From assembly GCF_001757105.1 (NCBI RefSeq), contig NZ_MDHN01000032.1, forward strand, positions 1 to 64,000: a DNA stretch of 64,000 nt. The letters are read 5' to 3'. Shown here one piece after another: positions 57,008 through 64,000 of this stretch. The notes beneath the pieces were generated by a model, which worked only from the letters and a program-made list of their open reading frames with translations, ran no database searches and was not told the origin of the DNA. The position numbers and the translations under genes were made by a program. The stretch's first letter is position 1; every line of letters starts with the position of its first letter. The DNA is from Alteromonas confluentis. Lineage in GTDB: Bacteria; Pseudomonadota; Gammaproteobacteria; Enterobacterales; Alteromonadaceae.

Positions 57008-57898
57008 TCAGCCTGTTGCGGTAGTGAGAGCGTGCACCAACGCTTCGGTGACAGGCAGTCCGGTTTCTGCTTCAAATTTGCAAAACATGGGGGCGGGGTT
57101 TGCTTCCAGAAATACATACTTTCCATCAGCCTCGCGACGCCAGTCGATGGCACACCATTTCATGCCGAATTGCAGACAAATTGCCACGCTCAATGCCTCT
57201 ATATCCTTCGGTAACGATATTGCTTCAGCTTGGGTATGGCTGTCGACGCGGTAGTCTGGTTGGTCGGAATATATCGCGGCGGCAAAAACACGCTGACCGA
57301 TGACAAAGGTTCTTACTTCGTCACCCTCAATGTATTTCTGTAATGTCACAGGTTGGTGATGTTGCCATTCATCACGCGCCATTTGGGCATCGTCCTGGCC
57401 AACAAGTTGGGTGTGAGCGCCGCCGAATACCGGTTTAATGATCACCTTGTCATAGCGCTGACTGAAATGTTGAAGGCGGCGTTGGTCGTTGCTGATCAAG
57501 GTCGCCGGTATATTCGCACCAAGCTTTTGCGCTTCTTGCAGTTGCACAGGCTTCGCTTGATGAAACCGGACGGCTGAAAGCGAATTAAACCAACGCTCGG
57601 GGCGGTAGTAAAAAAGTGGCGATAATGCACTTAAGGCATTTTTGCTATCGTGGGGATGTTGGGTAATTGGTGGATAGTACCGTTGCCAGAAGAAGCTATC
57701 GAACTGGTCGACTTCAAACACTTCGTTATCTATTACCAGGGCAAAGCTGTCTGAATTTGGTTCGCAGACCACCGAGAATGATGCTGGATAGTGCGCGGTG
57801 TTTACTATTAGCGGGCAGGCTCCTGCATCGCGAAGCGCTGAAGCCAGATGTTGCAGTTGTCCATCGCTTTCACTGCCCAGGCAGAGAATGTTCGTCAT
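57008..57898 (-). CDS. ATP-grasp peptide ligase, graspetide-type RiPP maturase
   Basis: A 296-residue ATP-grasp enzyme. The N-terminal part resembles MvdC/MvdD with FFWQRYYPP, then VIIKPVFGGAHTQLV (ATP-binding lysine), QKYIEGDEVRTFVIG, and the metal-binding end DWRREADGKYVFLEANPAPMF. Such ligases join side chains of Ser/Thr/Lys to Asp/Glu in a precursor peptide, making macrocycles. It is the last gene of the locus and follows the precursor by 82 bases. A distantly related peptide ligase is possible. Confidence 0.82.
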   Translation of the reverse strand: MTNILCLGSESDGQLQHLASALRDAGACPLIVNTAHYPASFSVVCEPNSDSFALVIDNEVFEVDQFDSFFWQRYYPPITQHPHDSKNALSALSPLFYYRPERWFNSLSAVRFHQAKPVQLQEAQKLGANIPATLISNDQRRLQHFSQRYDKVIIKPVFGGAHTQLVGQDDAQMARDEWQHHQPVTLQKYIEGDEVRTFVIGQRVFAAAIYSDQPDYRVDSHTQAEAISLPKDIEALSVAICLQFGMKWCAIDWRREADGKYVFLEANPAPMFCKFEAETGLPVTEALVHALTTATG

Positions 57899-57980
57899 AT
57901 TGGGTTTACCGGTTTAGATAATATTCCGGCTATGTGGCGACTTCTGGAAAGGACTCCCGCCACAAAGCCTACGAGATGGC

Positions 57981-58163
57981 TTACCAGATAGATTCTTCCG
58001 GCAAGTCACCACCGTGTTCACCTAATGCAGTGGTAAAGTTGCGAGACGGGATCAGTTTTGGTTTGTCCTCAATCTCTACGGGCAGCTTAATGAAGCCTGC
58101 GCCGGTCACGGATTTAGCGGCGTTTTCAGTAAGTAATTGCGGGGTCTTATTTGTTGATTTCAT
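57981..58163 (-). CDS. RiPP precursor peptide, graspetide-like
   Basis: A 60-residue peptide starting at ATG 58163 with AAGGAGAACACG before it. The leader LLTENAAKSVTGA ends in Gly21-Ala22, a double-glycine-type site expected for the C39 exporter. The predicted 38-residue core starts GFIKLPVEIEDKPKL and ends with TTALGEHGGDLPEESIW, rich in Thr/Ser acceptors and Glu/Asp donors. No known precursor is recognised. Identification rests on its place between exporter and ligase. Confidence 0.78.
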   Translation of the reverse strand: MKSTNKTPQLLTENAAKSVTGAGFIKLPVEIEDKPKLIPSRNFTTALGEHGGDLPEESIW

Positions 58164-58222
58164 CGTGTTCTCCTTGAACATTGGTCATTCCATTTGGTTT
58201 GCTGTTATTCGTACAGCAGGGT

Positions 58223-58531
58223 TTAGTTTACGGGTTCTTCTTCTGCCGTCTGCTGGCCGTAAGTGCGGTTGTTACCCATTTTCGGTTTCAGGTAAGGTGA
58301 ATCCTGTATTGAGTCCGACACCCCTTGAAGATAGCTACTGAGAATGGTTTCTCTGAGGCTTAGCACCCAGCAGAGGTTAAAGGTAAAACCGACTACCCAC
58401 ATGTTTGGCTGCAAGCCAGTAATTGCAAAATAAATCAGGCAGCACAGTGAGGCTGTAGCCATAGGTACTAAGCTGTTTACCACCATCATCTCGGCTTCAA
58501 AGGTAACGGTATTTCTAATCCGAAAGCTCAT
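58223..58531 (-). CDS. Small membrane protein of the RiPP locus, unknown role
   Basis: A 102-residue protein with two hydrophobic segments (about MVVNSLVPMATASLCCLIYFA and WVVGFTFNLCWVLSL) and a polar C-terminal tail. No family was recognised. It lies between the LuxR-type regulator and the precursor on the same strand. Immunity or an assembly role is possible but unproven. Confidence 0.7.
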   Translation of the reverse strand: MSFRIRNTVTFEAEMMVVNSLVPMATASLCCLIYFAITGLQPNMWVVGFTFNLCWVLSLRETILSSYLQGVSDSIQDSPYLKPKMGNNRTYGQQTAEEEPVN

Positions 58532-58540
58532 CGTTTTCCC

Positions 58541-58783
58541 TTATTCAGGTTGCTGAGAGGGTTGATGAAACTGGCGGTAATATGACGCCATTAAACTGGT
58601 GCGATTACGGATTTCAAGCTTGCGATAAATATTTGCACAGTGAAACTTTACCGTTCGCTCACTAATAAAAAGCTGAGACGCAATACGTTTGTTGGGCAGG
58701 CCTTCCATAATCTTATAGGCAACCTGCAGTTCACGACGCGACAGTTGGTCCAGGCGTTCATTAATCGTATGATCATTATTCAT
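58541..58783 (-). CDS. Solo LuxR/GerE-type HTH regulator
   Basis: An 80-residue protein that is only a GerE-type DNA-binding domain: LSRRELQVAYKIMEGLPNKRIASQLFISERTVKFHCANIYRKLEIRNRTSLMA. It has no autoinducer or receiver domain. AAGGAG is well placed before ATG 58783; a longer frame to 59209 reads through the exporter gene and is not used. It probably controls the locus. Confidence 0.88.
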   Translation of the reverse strand: MNNDHTINERLDQLSRRELQVAYKIMEGLPNKRIASQLFISERTVKFHCANIYRKLEIRNRTSLMASYYRQFHQPSQQPE

Positions 58784-60935
58784 GGTGGTTCTCCTTGCTG
58801 GTGGATAGATTAGGTGTCGCGAGCCCCGCGACGGGGTGTAATTTGCCTTGCTGTAATTCGAAAACCCGGTCCGCCAGCGCAATCGTTTGTGGCCGGTGGG
58901 CAATGATGATTCGGGTAATGCGTAGCTGCTTGAGGTTGTTATTGATCTGCGCTTCGTTGCCCATATCCAGGTGACTGCTGGCTTCATCGAGAAACAAAAT
59001 ATCTGGTTGTTGATAGAGGGCGCGAGCCAGCATGATTCGTTGTACTTGTCCGCCACTGAGCGTGCTGCCCATGTCGCCCACGAGTGTCTGGTATTGCATG
59101 GGCATGGCGATGATTTCTTGATGGATACAAGCGAGTTGGGCGGCTGCAGTGGCGAGTTTAATGTCTGGGGTATCGGTGTAACCGGATATATTCTCAAGCA
59201 CCGAACCACTCAACAGGGCGTCATCCTGATAAACGGCGGCCGAACGTCCTTTCAACGCGCCTTTGCTTACCAGGTTTCCGCCAAACGTAATTGCGCCATG
59301 AGTGGGGGCATTAATGCCAGTAATGCACTTCAGTAACGTAGATTTGCCACTGCCACTCTTGCCGGTAATTGCGATAGCTTCCCCGGCTGCTACTTCTAAC
59401 GAAACGTTGTCGAGAACCGGAGAAGACTGACTATCGTAGCGGAATGTCACATCATTAAGCGTGAGCGTTGGTGGCTGAGATGAAACGGTGTTGATGTGCT
59501 GAGGTAATGACGGAAGCGGCTCTGACTGCACAATATCAGACAGACGCTCAAGGTGGAGTGACAACATGCGCCATTCTAAAGCAGTAGAGATCAAACTCTC
59601 GAACGCAGTGACAAAGCGGTTTTTATAGCTAATGAACGCGTAGAGCATGCCCACCGTCAACGCATTTTCCATCGCCATTGCTGCACCAAAGTAAATGACC
59701 AGCAAATTTTCTGCGCCACTGACAAATTGTTTAGCCAGCGAATTACGCATCTGCCACTTACCAATTCGAATATCCGCATTGAGTGATGCCGTGAGTTTGT
59801 TGAGCCAGCTACCGTGGCGATGAACTTCCTGATCAAACTGCTTCACGGTTTGAATAGCGCGTATCGATTCAATAAAGTGACTTTGTTCCTTCGCTCCCTG
59901 AACCAGTCTTTCCGCATGATGAGGCCGCTCGCACTGGTAGGCGATGATGCGGTAGGTCGCATATAGCAGGGTTGCGCAAATAACAATACAGGCGAGTGTA
60001 GGGGCGTAGATGAACATGACCACAAGGGTGATGGTGGCCATTAGTCCATCCATGATGACGGTGATGAAGCGAGCGCTGACAAAGTCTCGCAGCGCTGCCA
60101 GAGAACCGAATTTTGAGATAATGTCGCCAGTGTGACGGCTATGAAACCAGTGGAGCGGTAGACGTAATAGGTGAGCGAAAACCCGTGCACTCATAAGCAA
60201 TTGCAGGCGGCTGGTAAAATGCAATAACACATGCTGGCGAAGCAAAGAGGCCACACATTCGATACACAGAAACAGACCGAAGCCGAGGGTTAAGGCGAGC
60301 AGGTAATCGTCAGCGCCGGCGGGCAGGGCTTCATCAACCACAATCTGCATATAGTAAGGCGATAACAGTGCAAAACATTGGATCACCAGCGTAATCGTAA
60401 ACGTGATGAGCAACGTGCGGCGTAATCCGGTAATTTGCTGGAAAAGGGTGGTGAGCTTTAACGTGGGTGCGCCTTTTACTGGCTCGAAATCGGGCTCTGG
60501 CCAGGCTTCGAGGGCAATACCGGTGAAATGTTTCGATGCCTCTTCAAAACTTAGCGCGCGTTTGCCTTGGGCGGGGTCGTGGATCACAATGCCATGGCGG
60601 GTCACTTTCGACAGCACCACAAAATGTTTCATGTCCCAGTGCAGAATACACGGAGTTTGCAGCTCACCCAGCGAAGACAACTCTAGCCGAAGTGGTCGGG
60701 TAGACAATGAAACCTCTCTGGCCAGCGACATCAAGTCGCCTAGCGTAGCTCCCTTCATCGATAACCCGTACTGCTGTCGTAACTCCCTTAGCGAGCGTTT
60801 GTCACCATGTGCTTGTAAAATCATGCACAGGCAGGCGAGCCCACATTCCGCGGCTTCAGCCTGATAGACAACGGTTGGTTTGGGTTGGCTGGAAAAACCG
60901 TTAAATGGGTTTGAAGACACAAGAGAAATGGTCAT
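58776..60935 (-). CDS. Peptidase-containing ABC exporter (C39, CvaB-like)
   Basis: A 719-residue exporter with three parts: an N-terminal C39 peptidase (Cys31, His104, Asp120; QAEAAECGLACLCM) that cuts leaders after a GG/GA pair, a six-helix transmembrane domain, and an ABC domain with GKSGSGKSTLLK, STLSGGQVQRIMLARAL and PDILFLDEASSHLD. The ATG at 60935 overlaps the HlyD stop (TGATG). It would cleave and export the precursor found downstream. Confidence 0.95.
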   Translation of the reverse strand: MTISLVSSNPFNGFSSQPKPTVVYQAEAAECGLACLCMILQAHGDKRSLRELRQQYGLSMKGATLGDLMSLAREVSLSTRPLRLELSSLGELQTPCILHWDMKHFVVLSKVTRHGIVIHDPAQGKRALSFEEASKHFTGIALEAWPEPDFEPVKGAPTLKLTTLFQQITGLRRTLLITFTITLVIQCFALLSPYYMQIVVDEALPAGADDYLLALTLGFGLFLCIECVASLLRQHVLLHFTSRLQLLMSARVFAHLLRLPLHWFHSRHTGDIISKFGSLAALRDFVSARFITVIMDGLMATITLVVMFIYAPTLACIVICATLLYATYRIIAYQCERPHHAERLVQGAKEQSHFIESIRAIQTVKQFDQEVHRHGSWLNKLTASLNADIRIGKWQMRNSLAKQFVSGAENLLVIYFGAAMAMENALTVGMLYAFISYKNRFVTAFESLISTALEWRMLSLHLERLSDIVQSEPLPSLPQHINTVSSQPPTLTLNDVTFRYDSQSSPVLDNVSLEVAAGEAIAITGKSGSGKSTLLKCITGINAPTHGAITFGGNLVSKGALKGRSAAVYQDDALLSGSVLENISGYTDTPDIKLATAAAQLACIHQEIIAMPMQYQTLVGDMGSTLSGGQVQRIMLARALYQQPDILFLDEASSHLDMGNEAQINNNLKQLRITRIIIAHRPQTIALADRVFELQQGKLHPVAGLATPNLSTSKENHHE

Positions 60936-62188
60936 CACCAGGCTCCTTTTACGGCATGAAGTGGCGACAATAGCCAGTCAATAAAGCTGGATTCACGTGT
61001 TGTCACATCGGCGCTAAACGTCATGCCGCTGCGTAACGCTGCCAGCTCACCAAAAGTGCCGATGCTTTGTGCCGATAATTGCACTTCAATAAGATAGGCA
61101 GGCTCATTCAGCACAATAGGCTGGCGCTGGCGGGTTTCAGCAGACATTACGTCATCGGCAACGCGAGTAATCGTGCCTTCAAGAACACCAAATTGTTGAT
61201 ACGGAAAGGCATCGAGCTTGATACGCACGGGTTGGCCTGGCTCAACCTGGCCGGCAGTTTGTGCAGGAAGCAGGAGCTTGCCGTGAAGCTGACCGTTTTC
61301 AGGAATGATGGAAAGGAGCGGACGTGTAGATGAAATGTATTCGCCAACCTGGGTATCAAGATCGGTGACCTGACCGCTGATCGATGCGGTAATTACCCGC
61401 TTATGCTGACTGTCCCATTGCAAAATTTGGTTTTTAAGGTTGCTGAGCTGGTGCTCAATGTCGAGCCGTTCCTGGCGATGCTGTGCCGGTAATCGGGCGA
61501 ATTCATTCTCAGCCTCGTTGAGTTGTGCTGTTTTGGCGGCATATTCACGTTGATACTCTAATCGCTCTTGTTCGAGAGTGAGCACGGTGCTTGCGGCGTT
61601 ACGGTGATCGCTTTGAGAAAGGAGCTGGGCATCTGATAATTTTTTTACAGACTGTTCAGAAGCCCGGGCGAGGCTAACGCGTTTTGCCACCACGTCTGTG
61701 AGCCGGGAAAGCCGGGTAATATCGTTTTTGAGCTCGGCGATGCGCTGGTGCAAGTTTCGCTGACTAAAAAGCTGCGTGGTCGCGAGATCTTCAAGTTGCT
61801 GCTGCAAACGCGATTGTTGAGATAGGTATTCGTTAAGAATGGCTGAGTGAACAGCCTCGCCGTTATCAAGGGTTTGGCCACTGTCGATTTGTAACAGAGG
61901 GTCGCCAACGTTAACAATATCGCCGTTTTCTATCATCAGTTTGCTGATGCGGCCGCTCAGGTTGTCAGGGTAAACCAGCACACTGCCCGCGGTGGTTTCC
62001 AACCAACCGCTCACTCGGGTGAAGGTTTTGTATTGCTGAGTATTCAGGTACCAGCCGAGCGCAATTACCCAGACAAAAATGATCATTATCAACAGCCTGG
62101 TCGATAATGATGGAAGTACAAATGTTTCTCCCTGATTAGCCGCGAACTGAAATTCTACGGCCTCCTGTCTGAATAAATGTTGCTGCAT
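60935..62188 (-). CDS. HlyD-family periplasmic adaptor
   Basis: A 417-residue membrane-fusion protein with one N-terminal transmembrane helix (about 29-48, LLIMIIFVWVIALGWYLN), a lipoyl-like part (LMIENGDIVNVGDPLLQIDSG), a long coiled coil (about 110-240), and a C-terminal barrel region. It connects the C39 exporter to an outer-membrane channel such as TolC, which is not encoded here. First gene of the RiPP operon. Confidence 0.92.
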   Translation of the reverse strand: MQQHLFRQEAVEFQFAANQGETFVLPSLSTRLLIMIIFVWVIALGWYLNTQQYKTFTRVSGWLETTAGSVLVYPDNLSGRISKLMIENGDIVNVGDPLLQIDSGQTLDNGEAVHSAILNEYLSQQSRLQQQLEDLATTQLFSQRNLHQRIAELKNDITRLSRLTDVVAKRVSLARASEQSVKKLSDAQLLSQSDHRNAASTVLTLEQERLEYQREYAAKTAQLNEAENEFARLPAQHRQERLDIEHQLSNLKNQILQWDSQHKRVITASISGQVTDLDTQVGEYISSTRPLLSIIPENGQLHGKLLLPAQTAGQVEPGQPVRIKLDAFPYQQFGVLEGTITRVADDVMSAETRQRQPIVLNEPAYLIEVQLSAQSIGTFGELAALRSGMTFSADVTTRESSFIDWLLSPLHAVKGAW

Positions 62189-62211
62189 AAATACTCCCTG
62201 AAGTTCAAAAG

Positions 62212-62312
62212 TACCGACAGATTGTCCTGCTCACTTCCTTACTGATTTTTGAATCCCTGGCATCACAATCCTTGACGCCTCCCTTTCAAACCATCAGGCC
62301 AATCTGTCGGTA
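62212..62312. repeat. 18-bp inverted repeat upstream of the RiPP operon
   Basis: TACCGACAGATTG at 62212-62224 pairs perfectly with CAATCTGTCGGTA at 62300-62312, and after one mismatch the pairing continues over four more bases. The arms enclose about 65 bases and lie 24 bases upstream of the hlyD start. Just beyond, CAGCGTCCTGCTGACGGTT resembles the end of the dispersed repeat family. Confidence 0.6.
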
Positions 62313-62600
62313 AACACCAGCGTCCTGCTGACGGTTCAAAATTTAAGCGGTTCAGCATAAATCAGCTTTTCTGCCGGGGACCGGGGCGCTAAGGGCACTG
62401 TTTTCGGGGGATTTTGGCCGGATTTGTCAAAGCATGTCCGTTTTCGACAAGTGGTTTCGATGTGCGAAAGGTCAAAGAATGCACACGCGATAACCGATAT
62501 AAAGTGAAAAACTTGTGAACTAACGTTATGGTGCAGAGGTAAAAAGCGTCTGCAGAAGAAAAGGCAATCAGGAAAACCAGAAGATAAGGAAGGTGCCGCA
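62313..62600. other. Divergent intergenic region, RiPP operon and HMG-CoA reductase
   Basis: The space between the hairpin arms and the HMG-CoA reductase start. It should carry the promoters of both genes. A frame on the minus strand over this region is an antisense shadow of the reductase gene. No certain promoter was identified. Confidence 0.5.
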
Positions 62601-64000
62601 ATGTTTATTCCCAGCATGTTACTGAAGCAGTTGTATACCCATGGCAGTTTGCAGAAAACCGAAGATGGGTTGTGCTTTATGCTGAAGAATCGCCTGAAAG
62701 ATGCGCACCTTGAAGAAATCCTGCAGATATCACTAGATGGAAAGCACATCGCCAACGAAAAAATCACCCTTAAAGTGGGGCCTGATACCCTGCTGAGTGC
62801 TGAGGAAGTAAACGCCAGTGGCAACGTGCCATTTCCACTACGAGAAGTGATAACGGTTTTTCTCGACGTAAAAGCCAAGTCGGGGCCTGAGAAACTCAAA
62901 TTAGGTATCGAGTTCAAAGCGGCGCCTTTCGGCAAGCTTAAATTCACCGTTGAAGACAATATCTCTCCGATTGCAGAAAAGCCGGCGGGTATTCCCCGCG
63001 ACCCTCACGATGATTATCGCCCGGAAATTATTGAGCAGCGTCAGCAGTATTTTGCTTCAGCTACTGGTGCGCCTGTTGACCACATTGGTAAATATTCTAT
63101 CGACCCAGGGACACTTCGCGGCAATATCGAGCATTTTATTGGTGTGGCGCAGGTGCCTATCGGCGTGGCGGGTCCGCTCAAAATTAACGGCGAACATGCG
63201 CAGGGTGAATTCGTGGTGCCATTGGCTACTACCGAAGGCACACTGGTGGCATCTTATAATCGCGGTATGAAGTTGCTGAATATGTCGGGTGGGGTAAAAG
63301 CCACAGTTGTTGATGATGCGATGCAGCGGGCTCCGGTCTTTATTTTCAGTGACGCCCGAGGTGCCCGGGATTTTGTAAAATGGGTAAATGAAAATATCGA
63401 CCAAATTCGTGACGAAGCGGAAGCCACGTCTTCTGTAGCAAAACTCACTTATATCGACCATTTCCTGTCGAACAAATTTGCCTTCCTGCGTTTTAATTAT
63501 CTAACCGGCGATGCGGCGGGACAGAATATGGTAGGGCGCGCGACCTTCGCGGCCTGTGGCTGGATTTTGGATAACTATGAAGGAATTGAAAACTTCTATC
63601 TGGAATCGAACTTCGCTACCGACAAGAAAGCATCGCAGATAAACATTATGCGTACCCGTGGGAAACGGGTTACGGCAGAAGCGACGATTAAGCGCGAGCA
63701 CTTGCTGAGCGTAATGCGGGTAGATCCAAAACAGATTGATTATCACGGCAGAGTCGCGGGCGTAGGCTCGTTCCTTTCAGGCGTGAACAATACGGGGCTG
63801 CATTCGCCAAACGGGATCACGGCGATGTTTATTGCCACAGGGCAAGACGTGGCAAACGTGTCTGAATCCTCTGCGGGTATCATGTATTCCGAACTCACCG
63901 AAGACGGCGATCTCTACGTGTCGCTGACAATCCCCTCGCTGATTGTGGCCACTTATGGCGGCGGCACGGGCATTGGCACACAGAAAGAATGTTTAGAACT
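62601..64000 (+). CDS. Hydroxymethylglutaryl-CoA reductase with N-terminal extension (3' end outside window)
   Basis: The open frame runs from ATG 62601 (AAGGAAGGTG upstream) to the window end, 466 residues. Residues 1 to about 130 form an unrecognised N-terminal region. The rest is an HMG-CoA reductase: catalytic Glu212 in LATTEGTLVASYNRG, Lys342/343 in TDKKASQIN, Asp416 in FIATGQDVANVSESSAG, and GDAAGQNM in the NADPH site. The spacing of these residues fits class I enzymes. The catalytic His would lie beyond 64000. Its role in a bacterium expected to use the MEP pathway is unclear. Confidence 0.88.
   Translation, partial: MFIPSMLLKQLYTHGSLQKTEDGLCFMLKNRLKDAHLEEILQISLDGKHIANEKITLKVGPDTLLSAEEVNASGNVPFPLREVITVFLDVKAKSGPEKLKLGIEFKAAPFGKLKFTVEDNISPIAEKPAGIPRDPHDDYRPEIIEQRQQYFASATGAPVDHIGKYSIDPGTLRGNIEHFIGVAQVPIGVAGPLKINGEHAQGEFVVPLATTEGTLVASYNRGMKLLNMSGGVKATVVDDAMQRAPVFIFSDARGARDFVKWVNENIDQIRDEAEATSSVAKLTYIDHFLSNKFAFLRFNYLTGDAAGQNMVGRATFAACGWILDNYEGIENFYLESNFATDKKASQINIMRTRGKRVTAEATIKREHLLSVMRVDPKQIDYHGRVAGVGSFLSGVNNTGLHSPNGITAMFIATGQDVANVSESSAGIMYSELTEDGDLYVSLTIPSLIVATYGGGTGIGTQKECLE

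Noticed and set aside
62336..62959. Minus-strand frame of 207 codons near the right end
   Set aside because: It is antisense to the clearly coding HMG-CoA reductase frame and shows no protein signature.

Overview
This window is one continuous stretch of chromosome from a gammaproteobacterium, most probably a marine member of the Alteromonadales (Alteromonas or a close relative). Gene order often follows Escherichia coli: sfsA-dksA-gluQ-pcnB-folK-panB-panC, rsmD/ftsY-ftsE-ftsX-rpoH, rpmE/priA, ftsN-hslV-hslU, dtd-fabY. It also carries features typical of marine relatives: PanP in place of PanD, the PdsS/PdsR/PdsO proteins, short malic enzyme, YrhK and DUF2959 proteins. The genus call is inferred from gene content only.

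Layout. 1-7.6 kb: the 3' end of tuf, a three-gene operon (periplasmic binding protein, outer-membrane barrel, diguanylate cyclase), cstA and a CNNM/CBS transporter. 7.6-11.5 kb: a sortase-type two-component system with the OmpA-like protein PdsO but no sortase. 11.6-15.4 kb: YadGH-type ABC exporter, a TrmB-like methyltransferase, a PH-domain protein and a degenerate EAL protein. 15.7-23.4 kb: pantothenate, folate and RNA-metabolism genes, including a pcnB that appears to start on a non-AUG codon. 23.5-33.3 kb: pepB, marC, yjaG, rsmD, ftsYEX, an EAL-HDOD protein and rpoH. 33.4-43.7 kb: small regulators, fabY, dtd, prolyl aminopeptidase, yihY, metF/metJ with a MetJ operator, an MFS transporter and malic enzyme. 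44-49.9 kb: rpmE, priA, ftsN, hslVU behind a sigma-32-like promoter.

Two accessory systems lie at the right end. At 50-56.9 kb is a tryptophan tryptophylquinone (TTQ) amine dehydrogenase operon in the order TonB receptor, large subunit, MauE, MauD, small subunit, cytochrome c, cytochrome c, with a divergent TetR regulator and a palindromic operator. At 57-62.2 kb is a compact peptide natural-product (RiPP) locus: HlyD adaptor, C39-peptidase ABC exporter, solo LuxR-type HTH, a small membrane protein, a 60-residue precursor with a Gly-Ala leader end, and an ATP-grasp ligase. It looks like a graspetide-type system and is the best candidate for an undescribed system here. The window ends inside an HMG-CoA reductase gene (62601-64000).

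Three intergenic regions (26.4, 39.4-39.7 and 47.4-47.7 kb) hold copies of one structured repeat. Its core is conserved, but the flanking inverted arms differ at each locus while pairing perfectly or almost perfectly. No tRNA, rRNA, CRISPR array, prophage or insertion sequence was recognised.
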